This document shows positions 49,561-61,970 of a stretch of 64,000 nt of DNA, in pieces (the first letter of the stretch is position 1; every line of letters begins with the position of its first letter). The notes beneath the pieces are model-generated. The model did not search any database. It was not told where the DNA came from and worked only from the letters and a program-made list of their open reading frames with translations. Location of the stretch: the NCBI RefSeq assembly GCF_029168945.1, contig NC_083604.1:9106812-9170811 (forward strand), read 5' to 3'. A program made the translations under genes and the position numbers. Source of the stretch: Cannabis sativa. Lineage: Eukaryota; Streptophyta; Magnoliopsida; Rosales; Cannabaceae.

Positions 49561-49749
49561 TCGAGCTGTGAGCTACAACATCCTGATCTCCAAGAAGCTG
49601 GTCATCCATAGCCTCTATAGACTAGCCAGCCATAGGATCAGCAACCTGACCGGCCACCTCCTCCAAGGCCTGGCTTGCCATATGCTCATCAAAGTGTCGA
49701 GACGATGTTCCCTCAGTCTGGCCGACAGTTTGGCCTGCCCCCTGGCCGG

Positions 49750-50930
49750 CCTGGTCTACCAATACCTGCTCTCATAGAGCTCCTTCCCCTGAGCGAGTGA
49801 TCTCTTGCAGAAAGAAGACCCTATGTACCTGAGGTTGACATTGGGGTTGTGCAAGTACACTTCACACAAGACCTCAGAGGATAAGCCCAAATACTTGTCC
49901 TTAATGGATTGCTATCCATCAAGGGCCAATTACTTTTCCCGACGCTCGTTCTCAAGCTCCATCTCCAACCTGGAGGCTTCAGTGGCAAACTTTGTCACTT
50001 CTTGATTCATGATACAAAGTAAGCGTTCTAGGTCATTATTTAGGTCCTGGGTTTTTCTCAAGTGAGTCTATGTCTGGACATGCGCATCCCTCTCCATCTT
50101 AAGCTCGACCTCCTTGGCCTTCAGCTTCTCCCGGTGAACGCCGACAGAGCCCTTGCATGAGTGAGGCTGACCTTCAGCATGGCCTGAAAACAAAGTTAAA
50201 CAAAAAGATAGACCTTCGCCGACCAGCCCCTAAGTGGTGCATACCTTGTTGGCCAGCCCATGTCAATGCAAAAATTTGAGTAAAATTAAATATACAACTT
50301 ACAGATGATTTGTCTTTGAGGGCACTAGATGTCAAGCACTCCAGCTCCTAGAGCTCCCCATCAATGATAGGAAAAGTCTTACTAATATAGTTATGAGCAG
50401 CCTCAGCAGTCCTTTGACTAGTGGATGAACAGGCTCCCTGGCCAGACGTTTGGGCCCCTTGTCCAAAGGTCTGCATGGGGTGGAGATCTCCTTGAAGGAG
50501 GGTCCGTAATCATCGGATGACCAGCCGGAGCAGGCCATAGAGGAGGGGGAGGCAGTGGAGACTGAGTGGCATCAGATGACCTGGTGGTTCGGGCCACCTT
50601 GGCCTGAGGACGACTCAAAGAAGCACTGGAAGAAGGTTCCCTTACTAGATCCGTCATCCTGGAAGCCATTTCTATAAAAAGAAAGTAACAAAGTTAGAAT
50701 ACTTGTTATCAGTATTAAATGTAAGAAAAAGTAAGAAGTTGGTACTATCAACTACCATCTAAAAGACAGTCACCCTCAAAGGAGGAATCATTTGAGCCAC
50801 TATCACTAATGGCAACCTTGCCCTTTCCTCTAAAAGCAGGCATGGGGCGAGCAAGCCTGGCAAAATCTTGGCCTCTAGGCCTAATCAACAAAAAAGGATC
50901 ACCAACAGTACCTCCGCATGCCAAACGCTT
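49750..50930 (-). pseudogene. Antisense ORF of the Tat element, 3' part
   Basis: Minus-strand frames give RPMPAFRGKGKVAISDSGSN at about 50860-50800 and a Ser/Pro/Arg-rich piece starting MASRMTDLVREPSSS at 50669. They join in frame across a probable intron (GT near 50753, AG near 50673, tract CTTTTTATAG). Further on is a coiled-coil-like region (KLKAKEVELKMERD; LEMELENERREK) at about 50130-49920. Extra antisense ORFs with introns downstream of pol are known from Tat-lineage elements such as Grande. Stops near 50060 and 49935 show it is broken. It is interrupted at 50930 by copia copy 2 and continues at 61172. Confidence 0.65.
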
Positions 50931-52827
50931 GTTGGAAATTATTTTACCAGGATCTTAAATCTACTCACAAGTATGTTGATTAACACCCTAAATATGAACT
51001 TTCTAAAACGATGAAATAAACACATATAAAGTTTAGTAAACCTTACATTGGGTGCAGCGAAATAATATGACTCCTTCCATTCAGATCTCTAACCCTTGTA
51101 TCCTTTCTGTCGCAGGGTATTATCAAGATCTGAACCTGGATCTCTTTCTCTGATTCTTTAGTGCTGAAACTCCTTCTTGCTAAAAGTCTTTCTTCACGAT
51201 CTTCCTCACTATGATTGAGGTATCACTTGCTGTGTGTGGGCACTACTCTAATCACTAAGTATTTCGAAATCTTAAGGAATAAGAGAGAGAGAGAGAGAGA
51301 GAGAGTGAGCGGCCAGGTATAGAGAGAGAGGCTCAGGTTTTTCTGAATGAAAAGTGTAATTTTCCTGAAGCCTTCACTATCTATTTATAGCATTCCACTA
51401 GGGTTAGGTTTGAATTATTTGGCATTAAAATAATGAAAATATCAGAGGATAATTCCTATAAAAGTGGCCGGCCATGGCAGTATGGATTTGGGCCTCACTT
51501 TTTGCAATTTTGCAGTTTTCTCACTTTTGCATCTGATTTTCTCAAAAACGCCAATTTTCTAATTCGACCATTTAAATGCCAATTCTAACTATTTAATAAC
51601 TATAAATAATTATTAAATAATATTGTCATTTATCATATTTATTAATTGAACCATACAAAGTATCATAATTAACATATATGCCCCTAAAACTCTTTCTTTA
51701 CAATTTCGCCCTTACTTAGTGAAAAATTCACAGATAGACATAGTCTAATTTGAGAATTATAATTGATTAATCAAAACCAATTATATGAGTCTTACAAGCA
51801 ATATTATCTCAACTAGTGGAGGGACCATGGGTCTATATAACCGAGCTTCCAATAAGCAGATCAAGAATTTATTACCTAAATTCACTGACTTATTAATTCT
51901 TCGTTGAATCCACGCATAGAACTTAGAATTGCACTCTCAGTATATAGAATGCTTTATATGTTCCACCATATAGACACATCATTAGTTATCCATTGTTATA
52001 ATCCTAATTTGATCAATGATCCTCTATATGAATGATCTACACTATAAAGGGATTAGATTACCGTTACACCCTACTATGTATTATATCCTTAAAACACTTG
52101 ACCCCGTATAAATGATATTTCAGCTTATGTGAAATGAGTACTCCACCATTTATTTTTGTTTGGTCAAGCTCGAAGGAGATCATCCTTTGCTTACTATTCG
52201 CCAGATAGAAGCTATAGATTCCATGTTTATGTTAGCGCTCCCACTCAATTGCACTACCGTGTTCCCAAAATGTACGTATCACCCTGACCTAAAAGTAGGC
52301 TTAACTAACAAATCAAAGAACACGAATAGCCTCCTGAGATTGAGCCTAATCATAACAGGATTAAGATCACTTGATCTAGGATCAACTAGGCGATATTGAC
52401 TTGAATAGATATTACGGTAAGTTTAATAAATCTAAGTCAAAGTTCAATATCGGTCCCTTCCAATGCATACTCCATGCACCCAACCTGAGCTTTACTTTAA
52501 CCAATGTTCTGAAAAGAACATAGCATTTCTCCAAATGCAAGTAAACTCTTGTTGTAGATTATCATATCAGTAAAACCCTGTGTCTGATAAATCTAAGAAA
52601 CTTTATTCACATAATCATGTTTACTTTCCAAAGTGTTGACAACACAATAAACATGATCAAGTATGTGAAAAGGGTTTCAGATGAATTTATAAATCAAAAA
52701 GACAAGCAATTGATAAGGTGAACCAAAACATACACAAATGAATGAAAAATACTTCTGTTTCTTTATTGATGTTGAATAAAATAGATTACATTGAAATTGA
52801 GTTTTATTTAGGGCATAAAACCCAACA
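50931..52827 (-). repeat. 3' LTR of copia copy 2
   Basis: This LTR of 1897 bp adjoins the polypurine tract. A GA microsatellite (about 51283-51305) is longer than in the partner LTR. The minus-strand TATA motif is at about 51383-51389. It is clearly diverged from the LTRs of copy 1 but collinear with them. Confidence 0.93.
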
Positions 52828-52856
52828 AACTCCCACTTGCACTAATATAAAACTAA

Positions 52857-55800
52857 TCAGTACAGATCAATTAATCCTAAATTCTGACGGTGCTTTTCAA
52901 ATGCAGTCACGGCCAAGACTTTGGTGAATGGATCAGCTAAGTTATCTTCTGTGTCCACTTTCTCAACTAGTACATCCCCTCTTGCCACATATTCTCTGAT
53001 GATGTGATAATTCCTTTCAATGTGTTTGCTTCTCTTGTGGCCTCAAGTTTCCTTACTGTTAGCTATCGCTCCATTATTATCATAAAGTAGGACCAGAGGC
53101 TTTTCCATTCCAGGTACGACACCGATACTGGTGAAGAACTTTCTTAGCCAGACAAGTTCTTTAGCAGCTTCGGCTGCAGCTATGTATTCAACTTCCATAG
53201 TCGAGTCCGATATCGCGGTTTGTTTTGCACTTCTCCAAACCACTGCTCCACCCCCAAGAGTAAACACCATCCCAGATGTAGATTTCCTGTCTTCAAGACT
53301 TGCCTGGAAATCTGAATCAGTGTAGCCTATGAGATTTAAAGCACCACCCTTATAGACTAACACAAGATTCCTTGTACTCTTTAAGTATTTCAGAATATAC
53401 TTAACTGCATTCCAATGTTCCTGTCTTGGATTAGACTTATACCTGCTCACGATTCCCACTGCATAGCAGATGTCAGGTCTAGTGCATAACATTGCATACA
53501 TTAGACTTCCAACTGTAGAAGCATAGGGAATTTTTGCCATGTCCTCTATCTCTTGAGGATCAGTAGGAGACTGTTCCTTAGATAGACGAATACCATATCT
53601 AGAAGGCATGTTTGCTCCATTGGTGTTGTTCATGGAGAGTCTCTCTAAAACTTTGTCAATGTAGGTTGTTTGAGAGAGAGCAAGAGATCTGTTCTTCCAG
53701 TTTCTGATAATTTGAATACCAAGAACATAGGCTGCTTCACCCAAATCTTTCATATCGAATTGAGTGTTGCGCCATTCCTTGATGTGAGTCATTTTCTTGA
53801 TATTGTTTCCAATAATCAAAATGTCATCAACATAAAGGACCAGGAATACTACTACTTGGTCTTCCTTGAGTTGGTAAACACAAAGTTCATCTTCATTCTG
53901 AAGAAAGCCGTAGGTCTTGATGATTTCATCAAACCTTTTGTTCCATGTGCGAGAAGCTTGCTTAAGTCCATAGATAGACCTATTTAGTTTGCAAACTTTC
54001 TTTTCCTGCCCTGGAAGAACATAGCCTTCTGGTTGCTCCATATAGATGGTTTCTTCAAGTACCCCATTAAGGAAGGCAGTCTTGACATCCATTTGCCAGA
54101 TTTCATAATCGAAAGCAGCAGCTATGGAGAGAAGAATTCGGATGGATTTGAGCATGGAAACAGGACTAAAAGTTTCCTCATAGTCCACGCCTTCTCTTTG
54201 GGTATAACCCTTGGCTACAAGTCTAGCTTTAAAAGTTTCGACTTCGCCTCCAGCTCCTCTTTTCTTCTTGTAAACCCACTTGCATCCTATCGGATGATAG
54301 TCGTCAGGTGCGTCTACATATTCCCAGACTTTGTTCTTTTTCATGGAATCCATTTCTGAATCCATGCCGGCCGACCATCGTTTCCGTTGTGGACTAGCCA
54401 TTGCCTGTTTATAGGTTAATGGATCGTCTTCAATACCGTCACCAACGACCATATTGATTTCACCATCCAAGCCATAACGAGCTGGTTTTGTTGAAACCCT
54501 CCCACTACGACGAGGAGCGGTGATCTTCTGAACAGAAACTTTAGTAGTAGATTTCTCAGTTGGTTCGACTGAGGGAGTGAGATTGTCCACTTCTTGAGTG
54601 GAAGAGGACGGAACATTGGAAGGAGTTATATCTGAAAGCATTTCCTCTAGAACAACTTTACTTTTCGGTTTGTTGTCTTTAATATAGTTCTCTTCAAGAA
54701 AAGTAGCATTTGTAGAAACAAACACTTTGTTATCCTTGTGACTATAAAATAGTCCACCCCTAGTCTCTTTAGAATTTCCGACAAACATGCATACTTCGGT
54801 ACGTGATTCAAGTTTGCCTTCTTTCTTTCTTAAGACATGAGCAGGGCACCCCCAAATTCTGTAGTGGCGTAAACTAGGTGTACGACCATTCCAAAGTTCG
54901 ACGGGTGTCTTAGGGACTGCTTTAGATGGAACAACATTTAAAATGTCATTAGCCATCTGTATAGCATATCCCCAGAAGGACGTAGATAGAGTTGAATAAC
55001 TCAGCATAGACCTAACCATTTCCAAAAGAGTGCGATTTCTTCTTTTTGCAACTCCATTTCGTTGTGGAGTGCCTGGGGCAGTGTATTGGGATTCAATTCC
55101 AAGTTCAATTAAATGATCTTTGAACTGCATATCCATATATTCTCCACCCCTATCAGTTCGCAAGATCTTTAATGATTTACCTAATTAGTTTTGAGCCAAA
55201 GCATGAAACTCCTGAAACTTTTCAAACATTTCAGATTTCTTTTGCATTAGGTAAAGAAAACTATATCTAGAGTAATCGTCAATGAAAGTGACAAAATACT
55301 CATAACCTCCTCGGGCTTTTACATTCAGAGGTCCGCAAACATCAGAATGCACTAACCCTAGGGGGTATTTGGCACGCTCTCCCTTTGCAGAGAAAGAACG
55401 TTTAGTCATTTTACCTTCTAGGCAGGACTCGCATACTGGCAATTCACCTAGGACGACATTTTTCAATGGACCGCCTTTGGTTAGCCTATTGAGTCTATCA
55501 AAGCCTATATGACTTAAACGTAAATGCCATAGATAAGTTTGATCATCATTATCAATCTCTTTTCTTTTGAGGTTTCTAGGTTTAGCTACATTGAAAAGTA
55601 CTGTTTAGTGAGATTTGTGTATTCGGTCTTAAAATATAAAGCCCTTGTTCCATGGTAGCAACACATATTTGAAATCTATTACGAGAAATTGAACAATTAG
55701 AACTCGAAAAATTCAATATATAAGATTGTGTTTGCAAACATGAGACACTAATCAAGTTTCTACTAAAGTTTGGAATAAATAAAACATTTTCTAAAATTAA

Positions 55801-56568
55801 AAATCTTTGTTGAAACTTGATGCGGGCTTTTCCTCTAGCTTTGACCGACACTAACTCGCCATTACCAACTTTAAGCTTTAACTCTCCTGGAAGCAGATTT
55901 TCCCAAGTTTCAAGCAGCTGCAGTGAAGAACATACATGGTTAGTAGACCCAGAATCAACAATCCAAACGAATTTGTCGTTCTCTAAAACACATGATTCAA
56001 AGACAAAAGCATTACCTTCGTTTGAATTGTTTAGAAGCCGGGGACATCGTTCTTCTTGATGTCCCTTTTCATTACAATTCGAACATAGAAGATTATGTCT
56101 GATAATTGTACTTGAAGAAGCAGCTTTGCTAGAGCCTTCATGCTTAATCCTTTTCCTCTGATTATGAATTGCAAACCCAGGGGGACCCATTGCAATCAGA
56201 TTCCGTTCATGGGCTCGTAATTCTGCTTCGAGCTTCTCCATGTCGGAGGAGTTGAAATTGTTGATCATGTAAGAGACAACAAATTCATTATACTTCAGAG
56301 GAAGACTATTAAGAATGAATTGGACCCATTGTTCTCTTGATAAATCAATCCCTAGTAGATTTGCCTTTTGGAACTTCAGATTCATCATCAACAGGTGCGA
56401 GTTTATGCAACTACTAGGATGCATTTTCACACTATAGAGTTCTTTTGCTAAGATATTAACTAGGAGAGGATCGAGGTGAGGGTTATTCATATTGGCACTA
56501 CAACACATCAATAAAATAGAAGTAAGGTTTTGGTTCATAAATTCATACACATGTTCAGAAAATAACAA
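52857..56568 (-). pseudogene. Copia gag-pol polyprotein, broken (copy 2)
   Basis: Minus-strand order: gag from 56568, CCHC knuckle (CSNCNEKGHQEERC, about 56080-56040), protease DSGST near 55950, pre-integrase and integrase (HSDVCGP, FIDDYSRY, TDRGGEY), reverse transcriptase YVDD near 53825, RNase H, stop at 52857-52859. Breaks: a 2-base frameshift near 55598, a TAA at 55185-55187 where copy 1 has a Gln codon, and a TGA at 53043-53045 where copy 1 has an Arg codon. The integrase catalytic Glu in NGVAE is Lys here (55044-55046). Gag through protease is uninterrupted, unlike copy 1. Confidence 0.92.
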
Positions 56569-59291
56569 ATAATCACATATGTTATAAAAATACTAAATTT
56601 AACATAGTTTATTTTCCAAGGTTTTTCAACAAACTGATACAGTGTCCCGTTTAGGCGAGAGTTAAAGCATCATCCATTGAATAGAGTTGTCAACTCATCT
56701 AAAATGATAATCATTTTAGCAACCTTTTATTCGATCAAGATTGGAATTCAGCGTTGTCCCGTTTAGACGAGAGTCAAGGCAATTCTATCTTATGAGCTTC
56801 CACCATTGTTTCATAATTTGCAAGTCAAATATGGTCGCCACCATTAGGGTGATCCATACCATATAAAACACTTACAAACTACTTATCTTTCGAGATTAAA
56901 TGGTGCAAAATTGCTAATGAATGTTCCTCCATTAGGGAGGATTACTCACTAAAACAAACGCGATGTAAAACCAACAATGGAGATCGAATGTCTCTTGATT
57001 AAAGCTCATTATTTTAAAATATGTATTTTGTATAATCTTTTATTCCATATTATAATAATAAAAAATTACAAATTAAAGTTGGTTTAAATAAAAAATCAAC
57101 TTTAATTAATTTTCAATTATTATTTAAATTCGAAAAATAAATTCGAATAAATATCGAACAAATTTGAAAATATCTCGTTTAAGTTGTTTTAGAAGAAACT
57201 AAAAATCAACTTAAATATCTTTCAAATTAGACTTAATTAAATTAAAATTAAGTTGTAACCACTTAATTTGAAAATATTCCATGTTAAGTTGATATTTGAA
57301 AAAATATCAGCTTAAAAAATATCTAAAGAATCTTAATAACCAATGCCTAAAATTCCTCAACTTAATTTTAAAATTTTAAATCCAAAAGATATTCAGATTT
57401 AAGCTGGTTAGTTATAGATAACTAAATATCAACTTAAATAGGAATATTTAATGAAAAATTTAAATTAAGCTTCAGAAAGAATCTAGATGGTTATAATTCT
57501 ATATTTAATTAAATACAAGAAAATACATATAGTTTAGCTTAGAATATAAAATTCTTTAAACTATGGTTTTCTTAAATTAATTTCAAAATAAATGAAATTA
57601 ATTATGTTGCTAATCAATTTTATTAGGTTAAACTAATTTAATTAACCTAGTACAATTATTCAAATCAGGCTAATGGGCTTTCAAAATTGGGGTGGTTCAT
57701 GTGAGGGGGTGCTGTGTTCAGTATGTCGTACCCACTTCTATGGCTCCCAACTCTCACACAAGGCCCAAAAGAGAGGAATTTAACCTTAAAATGAACAACT
57801 GTTATTAATTGAATAGGCCCAAAACTAAATGGGCCTAACTAAAATCTATCAAGAACTTTGATGTTTTATTTAGCAACATTAACCTATATGTATCTATAAT
57901 AAAATTAAACACATAGGCTCACACAGACACACAATTTGGATGGATCCTATCATGTTCCTAGGTCATACACAGATGAAAGAAGATTGTAAATATACGTGTT
58001 ACAAATTATTTACTTGACCAAGAGAGCCATGAGTTAAAATCAGATCATTGGATCTGTCAACAAGTTAACCATGGCTATTTGCAATTAAGCAATAATAGGT
58101 TTTAAAAACTTACAAACAAGCTAAAACACATACTCCTGCAACAAAGTTAGCTGGATAGTTGGATGTGGGATTTATTTAATTTTACATAAATAATTTCAAA
58201 AAATTAATTAAACAAAAAAATTTATAAAATAAAATAAAATTTAAATATTTTTGAAATTAATAAAATAATATTTAAAATTAAACCTACAATTTTAAAAAAT
58301 TAGGTTTCAACTAACCTAAATATCATTTCAAAATTTGCTAACTACTTTTAGAATTTAATGTTATTTTATAAATAAAAATTAAAAAAAGATAAATATCTTT
58401 TTTTCAGATTTTATGATTTAATTTAAATAAATAAAAGACCAAAATTTAAAAGTTAGCAAAATATCTTACATCTATTTAAAATTACATGATTATAGTTATC
58501 TTATTTTAAATTTAAATAAGGTCAAATTATTTAAAAAATTTAATTTAAAAAATTTAATATCTGACCTTAAATTTAAAAATAAGATAAGATATAATCAAAT
58601 TTAAAAATAAGATAGATAATTAAGCAAAAAGATAGATATTTACTATTTTCAAATTCAAATTACACTAATATCATGAATTAAATTAAAAAAAATTGATTAA
58701 TTTCATTATGATATTTAGAATTGAAATAGGAATAGTAAATGTCTAAATACAAAACTACAGAAAAAATCGGAAGTTAAATCCATGAAATAGCATGAGAAAT
58801 CGAAGAAAAAAGAAAAAAAAAATGCGAGTTGTACGGACGTTATGCTGTGCATACTCGTCCGCGCGCACAGGGGAGTGTTCAGTCGAGGTTTCTCGGCGCA
58901 AGGGGGGTTCCAGCGTGATTTCCGCGCGCGGAAGCTGGAATTCAGACACGAAATCGTGTCTGAACGCGTGCTGTCCGAAGGTTGCCCTTCGTCCGCGCGC
59001 GCGTGTGGTGATGCACGATCCCTGATTTTTTCGAAACTTCAAAAAATCATAACTAATTCAAATTAATTCGAAATTGAGTTCTGTAAAAAGTAAATTGCTT
59101 AATTTTTTCCATATTATCCAATAAAGATAATTCCAGAAACAGATATTTAATTATTTTTCACGAAAATTCACAAACATCAATCAATCATCATATAACACTC
59201 AATACAACATGATACCATCCAAAACATCAAATAATCGTTTTAAGTCCAAATTTCTTGCAAGAAAATCAATTACCATGGCTCTGAGGCCAGT
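56569..59291 (-). other. Leader and primer site of copia copy 2
   Basis: Non-coding leader, largely AT-rich. It keeps the twin TGTCCCGTTTAG(G/A)CGAGAGT motifs (about 56644-56663 and 56756-56775) of copy 1. The primer site on minus reads TGGCCTCAGAGCCATGG next to the LTR. Between about 58140 and 59200 is sequence absent from copy 1, including a GC-rich island. Confidence 0.7.
58815..59035. other. GC-rich island in the copia leader
   Basis: About 220 bases rich in GCGCGC words within an otherwise very AT-rich leader. It contains an inverted repeat TTCAGACACGA/TCGTGTCTGAA (about 58941-58964) separated by two bases. Three overlapping open frames occur here because of the base composition; none shows a known domain. 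Its origin is unknown: acquired host sequence or a structured RNA element are both possible. Confidence 0.5.
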
Positions 59292-61166
59292 TGTTGGAAA
59301 TTATTTTACCAGGATCTTAGATCTACTCACAAGTATGTTGATTAACACCGTAAATATGAACTTTCTAAAACGATGAAATAAACACATATAAAGTTTAGTA
59401 AACCTTACATTGGGTGCAGCGGAATAATATCCTTGTATCCTTGTATCCTTTCTGTCGCAGAGTATTATCAAGATCTGAACCTGGATCTCTTTCTCTAATT
59501 CTTTAGTGCTGAAACTCCTTCTTGCTGAAAGTCTTGCTTCACGATCTTCCTCACTATGATTGAGGTATCACTTGCTTTGTGTGGGCACTACTCTAATCAC
59601 TAAGTATTTCAAAATATTAAGGAAGAAGAGAGAGAGAGAGAGAGTGGGCGGCCAGGTATAGAGAGAGAGGCTCAAGTTTTTCTGAATGAAAAGTGTAATT
59701 TTCCTGAAGCCTTCACTATCTATTTATAGCATTCCACTAGAGTTAGGTTTGAATTATTTGGCATTAAAATAATGAAAATATCAGAGGATAATTCCTGTAA
59801 AAGTGGCTGGCCATGGCAGTATGGATTTGGGCCTCACTTTTTGCAATTTTACAATTTTATCACTTTTGCATCTGATTTTCTCAAAAACGCCAATTTTCTA
59901 ATTCAACCATTTAAATGCCAATTCTAACTATTTAATAACTATAAATAATTATTAAATAATATTGCCATTTATCATATTTATTAATTGAACCATACAAAGT
60001 ATCATAATTATTAAATATGTCCCTAAAACTCTTTCTTTACAATTTCGCCCTTACTTAGTGAAAAATTCACTGATAGACATAGTCTAATTTGAGAATTATA
60101 ATTGATTAATCAAAACCAATTATATGAGTCTTACAATCAATATTATCTCAACTAGTGGGGGGACCATGGGTCTATATAACCGAGCTTCCAATAAGCAGAT
60201 CAAGAATTTATTACCTAAATTCACTGACTTATTAATTCTTCGTTGAATCCACGCATAGAACTTAGAATTGCACTCTCAGTATATAGAATGCTCTATATGT
60301 TCCACCATATAGACACATCATTAGTTATCCATTGTTATAATCCTAATTTGATCAATGATCCTCTATATGAATGATCTACACTGTAAAGGGATTAGATTAC
60401 CGTTACACCCTACTATGTATTTTATCCTTAAAACACTTGACCCCGTATAAATGATATTTCAGCTTATGTGAAATGAGTACTCCACCATTTATTTTCGTTT
60501 GGTCAAGCTCGAAGGAGATCATCCTTTGCTTACTATTCGCCAGATAGAAGCTATAGATTCCATGTTTATGTTAGCGCTCCCACTCAATTGCACTACCGTG
60601 TTCCCAAAATGTACGTATCACCCTGACCTAAAAGTAGGCTTAACTAACAAATCAAAGAACACGAATAGCCTCTTGAGATTGAGCCTAATCATAACAGGAT
60701 TAAGATCATTTGATCTAGGATCAACTAGGCGATATTGACTTGAATAGATATTACGGTAAGTTTAATAAATCTAAGTCAAAGTTCAATATCGGTCCCTTCC
60801 GATGCATACTCCATGCACCCAACCTGAGCTTTACTTTAACCAATGTTCTGGAAAGAACATAGCATTTCTCCAAATGCAAGTAAACTCTTGTTGTAGATTA
60901 TCATATCAGTAAAACCCTGTGTCTGATAAATCTAGGAAACTTTATTCACATAGTCATGTTTACTTTCCAAAGTGTTGACAACACAATAAACAGGATCAAG
61001 TATGTGAAAAGGGTTTCAGATGAATTTATAAATCAAATAGACAAGCAATTGATAAGGTGAACCAAAACATACACAAATGAATGAAAAATACTTCTGTTTC
61101 TTTATTGATGTTGAATAAAATAGATTACATTGAAATGGAGTTTTATTTAGGGCATAAAACCCAACA
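59292..61166 (-). repeat. 5' LTR of copia copy 2
   Basis: This LTR of 1875 bp is next to the primer site. It matches 50931-52827 with scattered differences and a replaced stretch near 59430 where TATCCTTG is repeated and about 25 bases are missing. The minus-strand TATA motif is at about 59722-59728. Confidence 0.93.
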
Positions 61167-61171
61167 ACACT

Positions 61172-61970
61172 GTCCGAGGGGCCTGCCCCTCTTATCCATG
61201 GTCTTGGCAAGCCTGGAGATGGGAAAATCATCATTTAAATTAGGTGTATGCCTTCCCCCGAGTAAGCCTCTTCTATCACCGGGGTGTCATCTGGGCATGC
61301 AGACGTGCCCGCAACTCCCTCAACACCAGACACAGGAGGGTACAAGCCCTACCTATGAAAGTTGGCCTCACAAGCCAACCTGAGTATGTTCCTCCTCTCA
61401 ACAGGGAGGGACAAAATGTAATTAGCTCTATCCCTCAGCTAAATAGTGGGAATAGAGTGAGTGTAAGTCGGAACCCTATAAAAGTGGTGATGGACTTGCA
61501 GGATGTCCCAAGTGATGAAGGAAGTCTGAGAATATTGTCCACCCTTTGACAAGGCTTTGGTATTAGTGTTCCCAATCGCTGGTAGCTCAACTGGCTAATA
61601 TAGAAGTACCCGGATCGGCCCTGCCTCGAAATGGATTTTAGATTGAAGAAATACCTGATCTCATAGGGTGAGGGATGGTGCCAGCCCAACTCAGCATAAA
61701 GGACAAACATTGCTGAAAGGTACTTTATGCCCTTCTGAGTGATTTAAGTTGGAGGCAGCCTAAAGTAGATAGTTATATCTCAAAAGTAAGGGTGCAGGGG
61801 TAGCACCGCTCCCTGCCCAATATGATGCTCTAACTAGGCCATCCACTTGAATGCTAGGCAATGTGCTAGCTAGTCTCTAGTGGGCCTATCACACCGAACT
61901 TCTCGTAATAGTCCTCCCACCTTGTTCTCATCAAGTTTCTTGGCAAAAATAGAAGGCATGAGAGATATTC
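61172..61970 (-). pseudogene. Antisense ORF of the Tat element, 5' part
   Basis: Minus-strand frames include MPSIFAKKLDENKVGGLLRE (about 61960-61900), VLPLHPYF (about 61800) and FVLYAELGWHHPSPYEIRYF through GRSGYFYIS (61707-61600). This resembles the plant 'putative gypsy-type transposon' domain (Transposase_28 type), found as an antisense ORF in Tat-lineage elements. In-frame stops show decay. It is separated from its 3' part by copia copy 2 and cut at 61970 by the next LTR. Confidence 0.65.

Larger units (their letters stand above)
50931..61166 (-). mobile_element. Complete Ty1/copia LTR retrotransposon, copy 2
   Basis: A 10.2-kb element of the same family as 683-9775. LTRs lie at 50931-52827 and 59292-61166, with TGTTGGAAAT starts and CCCAACA ends. 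The target duplication ACGCT (50926-50930) versus ACACT (61167-61171) differs by one base, G to A. Polypurine tract is at 52828-52842 and the primer-site variant at about 59273-59289 (both minus). It split the antisense ORF of the Tat-type element, so it is younger than that element. The leader is about 1 kb longer than in copy 1. Confidence 0.94.

Noticed and set aside
58755..59066. Three overlapping Arg-rich frames of 74-95 codons
   Set aside because: Explained by the GC-rich island, in which stop codons are rare; no two frames share features of a known protein.
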